Origin: JABWBD01 sp040768665
GTDB taxonomy: Bacteria > Planctomycetota > Planctomycetia > Pirellulales > Thermoguttaceae
Assembly (NCBI GenBank): GCA_040768665.1
Contig: JAXGMN010000010.1
Span: 186,001 to 250,000, forward strand
Direction of reading: 5' to 3'
Length of the DNA stretch: 64,000 nt
A model generated the notes under the pieces. That model was not told the origin of the DNA. It made no database searches and saw only the letters and a list, made by a program, of their open reading frames with translations. Positions within the stretch are counted from its first letter, which is position 1. Each line of letters begins with the position of its first letter. Of the stretch, positions 35,568 to 44,288 are shown in pieces. A program made the translations under genes and the position numbers.

Positions 35568-36548
35568 ATGTCAACCAGCACGATTCGCGGCTCGCGCCGC
35601 CACAGGTCGCCGTCGATATTCCAGCAGGACTTGCCGGAACCTGCGCATCCCGGGGTCTGGGGGAGGATCCGCCCTGTCGTTCGGCTGCTCCGGCCGCAGC
35701 AGTGGGTGAAGAATACCCTGTTGTTTGCGCCCGTGGCGTTGGCCCATTGCCTGACGCAAGTGGACAAGCTTGCGTTGACGGTGTGGGGATTCGTCGCTTT
35801 CTGCCTCTGCGCGTCGTCGGTCTATGTGCTCAACGACCTGGTTGATCGCGAGTCGGACCGGCGGCATCCCCGGAAGTGCCGCCGGCCGTTGGCAAGCGGG
35901 GAGGTATCGGCACACGCTGCGCTGGGCGTGGCCGGCGTTCTGATGGTGTCGTCGTTCGCTCTTTCCTTCAGTCTGTTGCCCTGGCAGTTCAATGCAATCT
36001 TTGCGACGTACTTCGCGTTGACGAACCTGTATTCATTCTGGCTGAAACGCAAGATCATGATCGACGTGCTCTTGCTGGCCAGCCTGTACACGCTGCGCGT
36101 GCTGGCCGGGGGCGCGGCGGCCGGCGTGCCGGTCAGCCATTGGTTTCTGGCCTTCTCGGTGTTCCTGTTTTCCTCCCTGGCGTTTGCGAAACGCTATGCC
36201 GAGCTGGCGAGGCTCGCAGACGAAAGCCGCCAGCGTCCGCACGGGCGAGGTTATCAGGTCGACGATTTGCACGTCCTGATGAGCATCGGGCCGACCAACG
36301 GCTACCTGGCCGTCCTGGTGTTTGCCCTCTACATCAATTCCGACATCGTCGGCTCGCTCTACCCGAACGTGCAGGTTCTTTGGCTGATCTGTCCGTTGTT
36401 GCTCTACTGGATCGGCCGGCTTTGGATGCTGGCCCAGCGGCGGATCCTGGACGAAGACCCGGTCGTGTTCGCAATCCGCGATCGGGTAAGCCTCGCCATC
36501 GGGGCCGTGGCGTGCGGGCTGGTGATGATTGCCGCGCATCCGTGGTAG
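35568..36548 (+). CDS. UbiA-family prenyltransferase (DPPR synthase-like)
   Basis: A 326-residue membrane enzyme with about nine helices. The Mg-binding motif NDLVDRESD (Asn89, Asp90, Asp93, Asp97) is followed by RRHPRKCRRPLASG, and the RPQQWVKNTLLFAP start is that of decaprenyl-phosphate phosphoribosyltransferases and close UbiA relatives. The most likely reaction is transfer of phosphoribose from PRPP to a polyprenyl phosphate, giving a lipid-linked sugar donor. That would suit the upstream GT-C protein, which could use such a donor. A second Asp motif is visible near DDLHVLMS. The start at 35568 is the first ATG after the repeat; a later start is possible. Confidence 0.82.
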   Translation: MSTSTIRGSRRHRSPSIFQQDLPEPAHPGVWGRIRPVVRLLRPQQWVKNTLLFAPVALAHCLTQVDKLALTVWGFVAFCLCASSVYVLNDLVDRESDRRHPRKCRRPLASGEVSAHAALGVAGVLMVSSFALSFSLLPWQFNAIFATYFALTNLYSFWLKRKIMIDVLLLASLYTLRVLAGGAAAGVPVSHWFLAFSVFLFSSLAFAKRYAELARLADESRQRPHGRGYQVDDLHVLMSIGPTNGYLAVLVFALYINSDIVGSLYPNVQVLWLICPLLLYWIGRLWMLAQRRILDEDPVVFAIRDRVSLAIGAVACGLVMIAAHPW

Positions 36549-36569
36549 GGTCGAATCGGAGGTGTGTCG

Positions 36570-37232
36570 ATGACGAACGTGGACAGGCCGCAGATCCTGA
36601 AAGTGCTCCGGGAAGCGTACCCCGGAGAGCGAGGCTTGCGCTGGGTGATCACGCGCCTGCGGGCCCGGATATGCCCTTTCGAGGAGATCCTCCGCCGGAT
36701 CCCTCGCGACGATTCGGTGCTCGACGTGGGGTGCGGCATCGGGCTGTTGTCGGTCCTGGCCACGGAATTGGCGGGGGCTGCGACGTGCGTGGGGGTCGAC
36801 GTTTCTGCGGAGGCGATTTCCGCGGCTCGGAGCGTCAACGCCTCTCGCGGCAAGTTGAGGTTCGAGGTCGCGGCGGACAACCAATGGGGAGACGATCTGT
36901 ACGGGACTGCGCTCTGCGTCGACGTGCTGCACCATGTGCCGAGACCGAGCCGCGCGGAGTTTGTCGCGAAGCTCTGCGCCGCGGTGCGCCCCGGCGGCAT
37001 TGTCCTGCTGAAAGAGATTTCGCCGCGTCCGCGATGGAAGTGTTTCTGCAATTTCCTGCACGACCTTATCATGGCGAGGCAGTGTGTCTCGTGTACGCCG
37101 GCCGAGACCGTGGGCGGCTGGCTCGAGGAAGCCGGCATGACGATCCGGGAAACGCAGAGGATCGATCGGCTATGGTATTCCCATTACCTCTTGGTGGCGG
37201 AAAAGAAACGCGGCTGCCGCCGCGCCGCGTAG
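36570..37232 (+). CDS. Class I SAM-dependent methyltransferase
   Basis: A 220-residue cytoplasmic methyltransferase. Motif I is VLDVGCGIGLLSVLA (50-64), with CVGVDVSAEAISAA as the ribose-binding acidic strand and LCVDVLHHVPRPSR as motif IV. The target is not predictable; small-molecule or lipid methylation is usual for this size. GGAGG lies seven bases before the ATG at 36570, which decides the start over a GTG six bases upstream. It begins 21 bp after the prenyltransferase stop, so the two are probably co-transcribed. Confidence 0.88.
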   Translation: MTNVDRPQILKVLREAYPGERGLRWVITRLRARICPFEEILRRIPRDDSVLDVGCGIGLLSVLATELAGAATCVGVDVSAEAISAARSVNASRGKLRFEVAADNQWGDDLYGTALCVDVLHHVPRPSRAEFVAKLCAAVRPGGIVLLKEISPRPRWKCFCNFLHDLIMARQCVSCTPAETVGGWLEEAGMTIRETQRIDRLWYSHYLLVAEKKRGCRRAA

Positions 37233-37283
37233 GGGGGGATATCGGAGGGAAGCAGAAGACGGTGACGACTGTGCCGCGGGCCG

Positions 37284-38564
37284 TCAGCCTCGTTTCTGCT
37301 TTGTAAACCACTGGATCGCCCGCATCAACTGGGGATCCGCATCAAGACCAGTGTTCTGGACTTCGGGAGAGGTCTTTTCGGGGCGGTAGAGATCCCGATC
37401 GAGCCGCCAGCGGACAAGCTCGGTGAGGTCCTTGTCCTGGACCTTGACTTCGTATCCGCGGTCGGGCGACACACCCCAGGCGTCGTCCTCACCGGCATTC
37501 CGCGTGCGATTGATGTTCCGGCCGCTGGGCCGCCAGTAGCTCGAGGTAGTCAGTTTGATCGCGCCCTGTTCGCCCTCGAGTTCGATGATTTCCTGGACGG
37601 TGCCTTTGCCGTAGGTGCGTTCTCCGACGACGACCGCGCGCGAGTGATCCTGGAGGCAGGCGGCCACGATCTCGCTTGCGCTTGCGCTGTACTGGTTGAC
37701 GAGAACGGCGATCGGCAAATCGGTGTACGGCGCGGCGCCGGTGGCGTGTATGGCGCGGCGAACGGCGCCATCGCGGCCGCGCGTGGTGACAATGACGCCC
37801 GAAGGGACGAACAGGTCGCAGACATCGACCGCGGCGAGGAGCAATCCGCCGGGATCGTTTCTCAGGTCGATGATCAGGCCTTTCATGCTCTCGCTGCCAA
37901 GCTGCTTGAGAATCCTGCGAAGTTCTTTCGAGGTCTTCTCTCCGAAGGTATTGATCCGCACGTAGGCGAGCTTGTCGTAGCCTTTCAGGAAATGGTTCCA
38001 GGAGCCGTCCTCGTTGCGCGTGTCGCCGAGAACGGCATCTTCCCGGATGACAGCGCGGACGATCTTGATCTCGACGGGCTCCGATTCGTCGGGGTGCAGG
38101 ACGGTGAGAGTGACCGCCTGGCCCGGCTTGCCGCGCATCCGGCCGGCGGCGTCTTCGAGAGAAAGCCCCTGGGTGCTCTGGCCATCGATCCGGAGGACGC
38201 GGTCGCCGGCGCGAATCCCTGCCTCGTAGGCGGGGGAGCCGACCAGCGGATTGGCCACAGTGAGCTGCTTTGTGTCGGCGTCGAGGAGGATCTGAATGCC
38301 GACTCCACCGAACTCCTGGTTCAGCGTCTGCTCGAACTCCTGGAGCGTGTTGGGGGTAATGTAGGCTGAGTAGTCGTCGAGGCGACTCATCAAGCCTTCC
38401 ATGGCACCCTCGAACAGCTCCTGCCGATCGATCGGTTCCAGGTAGCGGTCTTCCACCTCGTTCAGAGCGAAGACAAACATTCGCCCCTGCCGGTCGACCT
38501 TGGCGTAGCAGGCCAGGCAGAGGATCGCAGCGAGCCAGAGGATGTGCAGGTTGCGGCGGGGCAT
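37284..38564 (-). CDS. S41 family carboxy-terminal processing protease
   Basis: A 426-residue periplasmic or membrane-anchored serine protease. An N-terminal hydrophobic signal/anchor (about 5-20) is followed by a helical region, a PDZ domain (about 95-175: FGGVGIQIL... AYEAGIRAGDRVLRIDG) and the S41 core. The catalytic serine is in YSASASEIVA, and the Lys of the Ser-Lys dyad is in TYGKGTVQ. The KGLIIDLRNDPGG block is diagnostic. It degrades or trims envelope proteins. The start at 38564 is the ATG before the hydrophobic segment; an upstream extension to 38798 has no coding character. It is convergent with the methyltransferase gene. Confidence 0.92.
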   Translation of the reverse strand: MPRRNLHILWLAAILCLACYAKVDRQGRMFVFALNEVEDRYLEPIDRQELFEGAMEGLMSRLDDYSAYITPNTLQEFEQTLNQEFGGVGIQILLDADTKQLTVANPLVGSPAYEAGIRAGDRVLRIDGQSTQGLSLEDAAGRMRGKPGQAVTLTVLHPDESEPVEIKIVRAVIREDAVLGDTRNEDGSWNHFLKGYDKLAYVRINTFGEKTSKELRRILKQLGSESMKGLIIDLRNDPGGLLLAAVDVCDLFVPSGVIVTTRGRDGAVRRAIHATGAAPYTDLPIAVLVNQYSASASEIVAACLQDHSRAVVVGERTYGKGTVQEIIELEGEQGAIKLTTSSYWRPSGRNINRTRNAGEDDAWGVSPDRGYEVKVQDKDLTELVRWRLDRDLYRPEKTSPEVQNTGLDADPQLMRAIQWFTKQKRG

Positions 38565-38852
38565 GAAAGCCAATGGAAGAGAAAGACCTAGGAAAGACAG
38601 GTATCGACTCCCTATTATCCTACTAGCGGTGGAGGGAGGACGGAAGGGAGCTGCCTCCGTCGGCTTTTTCTTTGGAGTGCGGCGACTTGTCAGCCTCTTT
38701 GCGGCCTTTGGCCGCTTTCGATCGCCGCAAAACGGCCGAAAGCGGTGGCAGATCGCCCCGCTCCCAATCCGCGGCGTTTCCCAGATTCCGCACCTCACAA
38801 CCGGCAGAGCACCTCTTTATCGTAATCCCCTAGATGGGGCACTGGGACAGGT

Positions 38853-40052
38853 TCATCTGGTTGGAGCTCCGCTGGTGACGATGTCGTTGCGGGCCGCCCA
38901 GGTGGCGATGTCCTGACGGTTGATGGCGGTTGCCATCAGGTCGGGGAACTTGTCGGGGGAGCAGGCGAAAGCCGGCACTCCGAGCGAAGCCAGCCGGGCG
39001 GCATTCTGGTGGTCGAAGCAGGGAGCGCCCTCGTCGTTCAAAGCCAAAAGACAGATCACCTGCACGCCGGAGGAGACCAGCCCGGCAATTCGGCGGAACA
39101 TTTCTTCGGCGTTGCCGCCCTCGAACAGGTCGGTGATCAGGACAAAGATGGTCTTTGACGGCCGCGTAATGAGGGTCTGGCAGTAGGCGAGTGCGCGGTT
39201 GATGTCGGTGCCGCCGCCGAGCTGGGTGCCGAAAAGGAGGTCGACCGGGTCTTTCAACTCGTCGGTGAGGTCGACCACCGCGGTGTCGAAGACGATCATG
39301 CGGGTGCTTACGGCACGGATCGTGGCCAGCACGGCGCCGAAGATGCCGGAGTAGACGACCGATGTGGCCATCGACCCGCTCTGGTCGACGCAGAGGACGA
39401 TCTCGCGGAGCGAGCTTCGCTTGCGGCCCCAGCCGACGATCCGCTCGGCGATGATCGTCTTGCGGTCCGGCAGGTAGTTCTTGAGGTTCTTACGGATCGT
39501 GCGGTCCCAATCGATCTCGTTGGGGCGAGGGCGGTTGGTCCGGGTGGCCCGGTTGAGGCTGCCGCGAACTGCCTGGACCAGGGGATTGGCCAACTTCCGC
39601 TCCAGTTCCTGGACAACTTTGCGAACGACCTGGCGAGCGGTTTCCTTGGTCTTGTTGGGGATTACCCGGCTGAGCGACAGGAGTGTGGCGACCAGGTGGA
39701 CGTCGGCCTCGACCGACTCGAGCAATTCGGGCTCGGTGAGCATCTGATTAAGCCCGAGCCGCGTCAGGGCGTCGCGCTGCATGACCTGGACGACGGACTT
39801 GGGGAAATAAGAGCGAATATCGCCGAGCCAGCGGTTCACGTTGGGAGAACTGCTGCCCAGGCCGGCCGAGCGGTCCGACTGGTACAGGGCCTGGAGGACG
39901 GCGTCCATGCGCAGCTCGGCGCCGGTGAGACTGGCGCACGCATCGCTTCCTGGCCGAGGACGAGCCGCCAGCGGCGGAGGCGTTCTTGTTCGTTCACGTT
40001 CATTTGGTTGACTTCTCGTGTGGGACTGCTTGCCGTTGAATGTGGCTGCCAT
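38853..40052 (-). CDS. VWA-domain protein, 5' end disrupted
   Basis: The body (from LTGAELRMDAVLQALYQSD onward) is a VWA-domain protein of the MoxR-associated CoxE/DUF58-like type. The MIDAS motif is DQSGS (in LCVDQSGSMATS) with the later GGGTDINRAL and ITDLFEGG. Such proteins act with MoxR AAA ATPases, usually as adaptors or substrate-binding subunits. The natural N-terminus, MN(I/V)NEQERLRRWRLVLGQEA, is present twice upstream, at 40257 and 40003, but both copies are out of frame with the body by one base. As written the longest in-frame reading starts at 40052 inside the duplicated DNA and misreads that segment. An internal start at 39908 could make a shortened protein. Third gene of the MoxR operon. 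Confidence 0.75.
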   Translation of the reverse strand: MAATFNGKQSHTRSQPNERERTRTPPPLAARPRPGSDACASLTGAELRMDAVLQALYQSDRSAGLGSSSPNVNRWLGDIRSYFPKSVVQVMQRDALTRLGLNQMLTEPELLESVEADVHLVATLLSLSRVIPNKTKETARQVVRKVVQELERKLANPLVQAVRGSLNRATRTNRPRPNEIDWDRTIRKNLKNYLPDRKTIIAERIVGWGRKRSSLREIVLCVDQSGSMATSVVYSGIFGAVLATIRAVSTRMIVFDTAVVDLTDELKDPVDLLFGTQLGGGTDINRALAYCQTLITRPSKTIFVLITDLFEGGNAEEMFRRIAGLVSSGVQVICLLALNDEGAPCFDHQNAARLASLGVPAFACSPDKFPDLMATAINRQDIATWAARNDIVTSGAPTR

Positions 40053-40248
40053 GCGCGAGGATCACACCACGAGTCGAAGCAGTAGACGCCGATAAGAGGA
40101 GTTCGGTTGGCGAACCCGTAGCGCTGCAGCACTGCTTGTGATTGTGGTAAGTCCTCTTGGATGGAGAACCCGTCCAATCACAAGCAGTGGCACACATCGC
40201 TTCCTGGCCGAGGACGAGCCGCCAGCGGCGGAGGCGTTCTTGTTCGTT
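39941..40248. repeat. 54-bp direct repeat duplicating the VWA gene start
   Basis: A perfect 54-bp direct repeat, 39941-39994 and 40195-40248; homology continues with two mismatches through the ATGs at 40003 and 40257. The copies are 254 bp apart, not a multiple of three. The 200 bp between them hold a hairpin with 15-bp perfect arms (CACTGCTTGTGATTG at 40130-40144 and its complement at 40175-40189). Confidence 0.95.
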
Positions 40249-40257
40249 GATGTTCAT
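40000..40257 (-). CDS. Small ORF made by the VWA 5' duplication
   Basis: An 85-residue frame starting at the presumed original VWA start. Residues 1-20 are the VWA N-terminus (MNINEQERLRRWRLVLGQEA); the rest reads through the inserted DNA with no recognisable domain. Its TGA overlaps the ATG of the second copy (40003) as ATGA. Its own ATG lies one base after the DUF5682 stop. Translation is likely, function is not. Confidence 0.4.
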   Translation of the reverse strand: MNINEQERLRRWRLVLGQEAMCATACDWTGSPSKRTYHNHKQCCSATGSPTELLLSASTASTRGVILAHGSHIQRQAVPHEKSTK

Positions 40258-40258
40258 T

Positions 40259-42562
40259 TCAATTTGATCCGTCGCCGAGGCTGTGAACCAGAATCGGAAT
40301 CACCCGATCGGCCCGGTGTCGGTTGATGGATGCGGTGGACACTTCGGCAACCGCGGCGTGGCGCGGGGCTGCCTTGCCAAGTTGCTTCACCTTTTCAGCC
40401 ATAGCGCGCCGCTCGGGCGGCTTGAAGCCGGAAAACGCGCGGCGGACCAGGGGAAGCATTTCGATGAACAGCTCGGGATTCAGATCGGAGAGCCATTGGT
40501 CCAAGGCGGTCCACAGGCCGTCTTCGTGGAGCAGCACCAGTCCGCTGCCGCGGAGCAGGCCTTCGAGCCAGGCCGCTGCCTGGACGGCGGGCACCGCTGG
40601 CGACAGAGCCAGGCGGGCGCGGCGGTGCAGTTCCTCTTCGGGGAGCACTCGTTGCTCCAGGAGCAGCCGGCAGGCCCAACCGCGGACCAGCCCGTGGGTC
40701 GTGTCGCTGTCGAGCAGGGTGCGCAGGACGGCTTGCCAGGGCTCGCGTTTGGGTTCGTCGTCCAGCAGGCTCAAGCTGTGCTGCACGCTGCCGATGCTGT
40801 CGACCATGTTGGCGGCGGCTTCGTCGTCCAGCGATGCGCAGGCCGCCGGGAGGCCGACGAGGATCCGCTCGAACAGCCCGTCGATGACCGGCAGGACCTG
40901 GTCGGTGCGGGTCTTGCGAACGTCGCCGTAGCGGGCGACGCGAGCCAAGGGCGGCAAGGCGTCCATCAGATGACGGACGTCGGCCGCGACGGCGGCCTGA
41001 TTCTGAAGCCGGATAAGGACGTGCTCGACCGCGCCGGAAAGATCGGCGAGGATCGCTCCGTCGAGCAGGGCGGTCAGCCCGGGCAGGTGTTCGAGCTGAT
41101 CGGCCCGGTTGCGGACCGAGGCTGCGGAGGCTCCGTCGACCGTGCTGCCCCAAACGCTCGCCTCGACCAGCGAAACGGCGAACTCGACCTGCCACTGCAA
41201 CTGCCAGATCTCGTGAAACGTGCCGCTCTTGCCGGAGACGTGTTGCGGGTCGCCCCAGGGAATGTCGAGCAGGCGAAGCCGATGCAAGAGATGGCTGCGG
41301 GCAAGATCGTTCTCCTTGCGGAGGTCGAGGTCGAGGACCTTAATCTCCGTCGCCGGCTTCAGACGCAACCGCTTCTGCTGTGCCTCCAGGTCACGCTGGA
41401 GTGGAACCGTGGGCGCCTCGGCGGGAACGGCCCCCAGGCGGTCGCCGATCTCCAGTCGCTGGCGGATCAGCCGCATCGGCGCCGGATCGCCGAAGCAGAG
41501 GACCGTCTGGACGGCTTCGTTGAGCTCGGTAAGCCCCGGCATAGGCAGGTCGCGCATGGCGGCCAGGGCATCGGCGAGCCGGACGGTCTCGATCACACTG
41601 GCGGAGGAGGCATCGAGATCCTCCTCGCGCAACAGCCGGGCGGCCAGGGCGGCCCAGGTCACGGCGGCCTGGCGCCGGGAGGTCCAGAGATGGTGGTACC
41701 AGCCGGGCGAAGTGACGCCCGCGCCGTAGCCGCTGCGATAGGCCAGGCGCGAGTAGGTCCAGGGGATCCAGGTAGCGACGACGCTCGTTTTCGGAAGACT
41801 CTTGAGCGTCTGTTTGTCGGCAGCGGCCGGGCCGGAGATATCCAGGGCCGGTGCGTGCCAGGCTCCGCAGACCACCGCGATTCGCTCGAACCCTTCCTTC
41901 ACGGCGGCGCGGATCGTGGTCCGCATGTGGGCCTCGCGCTCGGATTCGTAGCGGCGGGGCGAGACGGCGGTGGCTCGCAGGGCGGTCATGGCCTCCATAA
42001 TGCCTTCGAACAGACCGGAGGGGTCCTGGCGCTGTTCGATCTGATGCTCCCACCACAGCTCGCGATCGTTGTAGCCGGCGGCAAGGGCGAGCATGCCGAG
42101 GGGGTCGTCGCGGAGCTGGGCGTCTTCGGGAGACTCGGCCGGTTCGGCGGTCTCCTCCGCGGCGGGCTCGGCCGGTTCGGTGTCCATCGGAGGTGTCGAG
42201 GGGATCTCTCCGACGAGCAGGCCCTCGGTGTTTTCAGGCTCTTCCATCGCCATGCGGTGGCACTGCGGGAGGTCCATGAAGCGGACCGGAAGTTTGCGCT
42301 TTAGGCCGTAGCGGATGGCCTGCCACTCGGGCGAAAATTCGGCGAACGGATAGAAGACGGCCCGCGAGGGCGACTGCGCGGGATAGATCAAAAGCGAGAC
42401 CGGCGGCTGCATGCCCTCGGCCAGGACGAGCGGCAGGACGTCTTCCGCATCCGGCGGGCCTTCCACGAGGATCGCGTCGGGCCGGAGCGCTTCGAGCGCG
42501 GCCAGCAGGCTTCGTGCGCAGCCCGGTCCGTGGTGGCGGATGCCGAAAACGTGAACGCTCAT
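40259..42562 (-). CDS. DUF5682 family protein
   Basis: A 767-residue cytoplasmic protein. The start (HVFGIRHHGPGCARSLLAALEAL, then AILVEGPPDAEDVLPL) and the AVVCGAWHAPAL-type segment are those of DUF5682, a family of unknown biochemical role found beside MoxR and VWA genes. The N-terminal part recalls the TraB/PrgY-type fold with a paired GxHxxx and late GAWH motif, which would suggest a hydrolase-like site; this is an inference. The C-terminal half is helical. Its ATG overlaps the MoxR stop by 4 bp and its TGA lies one base before the original VWA start, so the three genes are a tightly coupled operon. Confidence 0.85.
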   Translation of the reverse strand: MSVHVFGIRHHGPGCARSLLAALEALRPDAILVEGPPDAEDVLPLVLAEGMQPPVSLLIYPAQSPSRAVFYPFAEFSPEWQAIRYGLKRKLPVRFMDLPQCHRMAMEEPENTEGLLVGEIPSTPPMDTEPAEPAAEETAEPAESPEDAQLRDDPLGMLALAAGYNDRELWWEHQIEQRQDPSGLFEGIMEAMTALRATAVSPRRYESEREAHMRTTIRAAVKEGFERIAVVCGAWHAPALDISGPAAADKQTLKSLPKTSVVATWIPWTYSRLAYRSGYGAGVTSPGWYHHLWTSRRQAAVTWAALAARLLREEDLDASSASVIETVRLADALAAMRDLPMPGLTELNEAVQTVLCFGDPAPMRLIRQRLEIGDRLGAVPAEAPTVPLQRDLEAQQKRLRLKPATEIKVLDLDLRKENDLARSHLLHRLRLLDIPWGDPQHVSGKSGTFHEIWQLQWQVEFAVSLVEASVWGSTVDGASAASVRNRADQLEHLPGLTALLDGAILADLSGAVEHVLIRLQNQAAVAADVRHLMDALPPLARVARYGDVRKTRTDQVLPVIDGLFERILVGLPAACASLDDEAAANMVDSIGSVQHSLSLLDDEPKREPWQAVLRTLLDSDTTHGLVRGWACRLLLEQRVLPEEELHRRARLALSPAVPAVQAAAWLEGLLRGSGLVLLHEDGLWTALDQWLSDLNPELFIEMLPLVRRAFSGFKPPERRAMAEKVKQLGKAAPRHAAVAEVSTASINRHRADRVIPILVHSLGDGSN

Positions 42563-43701
42563 CCGAGCACCTCGCGGCAGGAGCGGTAGAGGTCTTTCCA
42601 GCCGTCGCGTTCCTTGACGACCGTCTGCAAGTACTCCATCCAGACAAGGCGGTCCTGCACGGGGTCCTTAACGACGGTGCCGGTCAGGGCGGCGGCCATG
42701 TCGCCGGCCCGCATCACGCCGTCGCCGTAGTAACCGGCCACGGCGAGGCCGTTGTTGATGACGGAGATCGCTTCGGCGGTCGACATCGTGCCGCTGGGCG
42801 ACTTGATCTTGGTCTTGCCGTCGGCGGTGATGCCGCCGCGGAGCTCGCGGAAGATTGTCACGACGCGGCGGATCTCCTCGAGGGCCGGCTTTTCCGCGGG
42901 AAGCTGCATGGCGCGGCCGAGTTGCTCGACGCGGCGCTCGACGATGTCGACCTCCTGGTCCATCGTGTCGGGAACCGGCAGGACGACGGTGTTGAACCGC
43001 CGCATCAGGGCGCTGGACATCTCGTTGACGCCCTTGTCGCGGTTGTTCGCGGTGGCGATGCAGTTGAAGCCGCGCCGGGCCTGGACCTCGGTGTCGAGCT
43101 CCGGGATCGGCAGGGCCTTTTCGGAGAGGATGGTGATGAGCACATCCTGGACGTCGCTGCCGATGCGGGTGAGCTCTTCGACGCGGGCGATGCAGCCGGT
43201 TCGCATGGCACGCATCATGGGGCTGGGAACGAGGGCATCCATCGACGGGCCTTCGGCGAGCAGCCGGGCGTAGTTCCAGCCGTAGCGCAGGGCCGTTTCA
43301 TCGGTTCCGGCGGTGCCTTGGACCAGCAGCGTCGAATCGCCGGAGATGGCGGCGGAGAGGTGCTCGCTCACCCAGGACTTGGCCGTTCCGGGCAGGCCGT
43401 AGAGCAGAAGAGCCCGATCGGTGGCCAGCGTAGCCACGGCGATCTCGATGAGCCGCGGGCTGCCAATGTACTTGGGGGTGACGACGAAGCCGTCGTCCAG
43501 CGTGCCACCGAGCAGGTATGTGCGGGCTGCCCAGGGCGAGAGCTTCCAGTTGGCCGGCCGCGGCCGATCGTCGACGCGGGCCAGTGCTTCCAATTCTTCT
43601 GCGAACTCCTGCTCCGCGTGCTTTCGGACGACCGTCTCGGCGCCATCGGCTTCGGGGGACTTTTCAGCAACGCGAGCTTCCTTGACTTTGGACTTTGCCA
43701 C
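42559..43701 (-). CDS. MoxR-family AAA+ ATPase
   Basis: A 380-residue ATPase, first gene of the MoxR-DUF5682-VWA operon. Walker A is GLPGTAKS (about 121-128); Walker B is degenerate (CIARVEELTR, keeping Glu but not the preceding Asp); sensor 1 is IATANNRD, and the arginine-rich SSALMRRFN follows. The C-terminal lid is present. MoxR proteins are chaperone-like and remodel targets presented by VWA partners. Translation starts at a GTG (43701) with AGGAG ten bases upstream. I see no SWIM zinc-finger or DUF5691 gene upstream, although those often accompany this trio elsewhere. Confidence 0.88.
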   Translation of the reverse strand: MAKSKVKEARVAEKSPEADGAETVVRKHAEQEFAEELEALARVDDRPRPANWKLSPWAARTYLLGGTLDDGFVVTPKYIGSPRLIEIAVATLATDRALLLYGLPGTAKSWVSEHLSAAISGDSTLLVQGTAGTDETALRYGWNYARLLAEGPSMDALVPSPMMRAMRTGCIARVEELTRIGSDVQDVLITILSEKALPIPELDTEVQARRGFNCIATANNRDKGVNEMSSALMRRFNTVVLPVPDTMDQEVDIVERRVEQLGRAMQLPAEKPALEEIRRVVTIFRELRGGITADGKTKIKSPSGTMSTAEAISVINNGLAVAGYYGDGVMRAGDMAAALTGTVVKDPVQDRLVWMEYLQTVVKERDGWKDLYRSCREVLG

Positions 43702-43810
43702 GGGGCATTCTCCTGCAAAAGCCGTTTTCTCATTCGCTCGGAAGAGACCGTTATCCTATCGGGGCGGCGAACAAACTGCTGAATTGTCTCAACGACCCGC
43801 CGGAACATCA

Positions 43811-43825
43811 AGCAGCCGGGCTGCT
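43811..43825. repeat. AGCAGCCGGGCTGCT hairpin, family H
   Basis: A perfect 15-bp palindrome-like core identical to those at 12368-12382 and 20555-20569. Here it lies upstream of the MoxR operon, not after a gene, which argues that the motif is a dispersed repeat and not only a terminator. Confidence 0.6.
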
Positions 43826-43914
43826 GAGCCTCTTGAAATCTTGGCGGGTGGTTGAATTTTCTCAAGGAAGGCGAGCGGCTGCAACCACTATGGACACTCC
43901 ACGCCATCAAACCG

Positions 43915-43945
43915 TTGCGTATCGGGCAATCAACGAGGTTATAAT
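43915..43945 (+). promoter_or_regulatory. Candidate sigma-70-type promoter
   Basis: TTGCGT at 43915-43920 and a perfect TATAAT at 43940-43945, spaced 19 bp. It would drive the plus-strand gene at 44289, with the 223-bp palindrome lying in its 5' leader. The spacing is long, so this is tentative. Apart from the repeats, the 587-bp gap 43702-44288 shows no gene. Confidence 0.35.
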
Positions 43946-43986
43946 GGAGTACACGCCCCGCCAACGGATTTGATTCGCGGCGTGAG

Positions 43987-44209
43987 TACTCAAACTGTAA
44001 ACGCCACCACCGGGTTTATCCCGGTGGAGCGATGTTTGGCAACTACAAACCGCACCCCACAGACCGTTCCGTGATTTCGCTTTCTCCGTTCGGCCCCTTC
44101 GGGCCGAACGGAGAAAGCGAAATCACGGAACGGGGTTTTCGCGGCGTTTGTAGTTGCCAAACATCGCCCCACCGACGCGGGGTCGGTGGTGGCGTTTACA
44201 GTTTGAGTA
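43987..44209. repeat. Large MITE-like palindrome, family C copy 1
   Basis: 223 bp, nearly self-complementary throughout. Termini are TACTCAAACTGTAAACGCCAC and complement; sub-terminal blocks are GCGATGTTTGGCAACTACAAA and complement. The centre is a second palindrome of 38-bp arms around CCTTC-type loop bases. It would fold into one long hairpin. A shorter relative lies at 52172-52380. Confidence 0.95.
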
Positions 44210-44288
44210 AGTACGTAGGGCCTGGATGTGACCGGGTGTGCGACGGACGACGTATGGTCGAAAGAATGCCTGGGAAGGAAACACAAAC

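Noticed and set aside
40004..40194. Insert between the VWA start copies considered as integron attC site or group II intron
   Set aside because: The 15-bp hairpin arms lack attC core sites, the length is far too short for an intron, and no integrase or reverse transcriptase is present.
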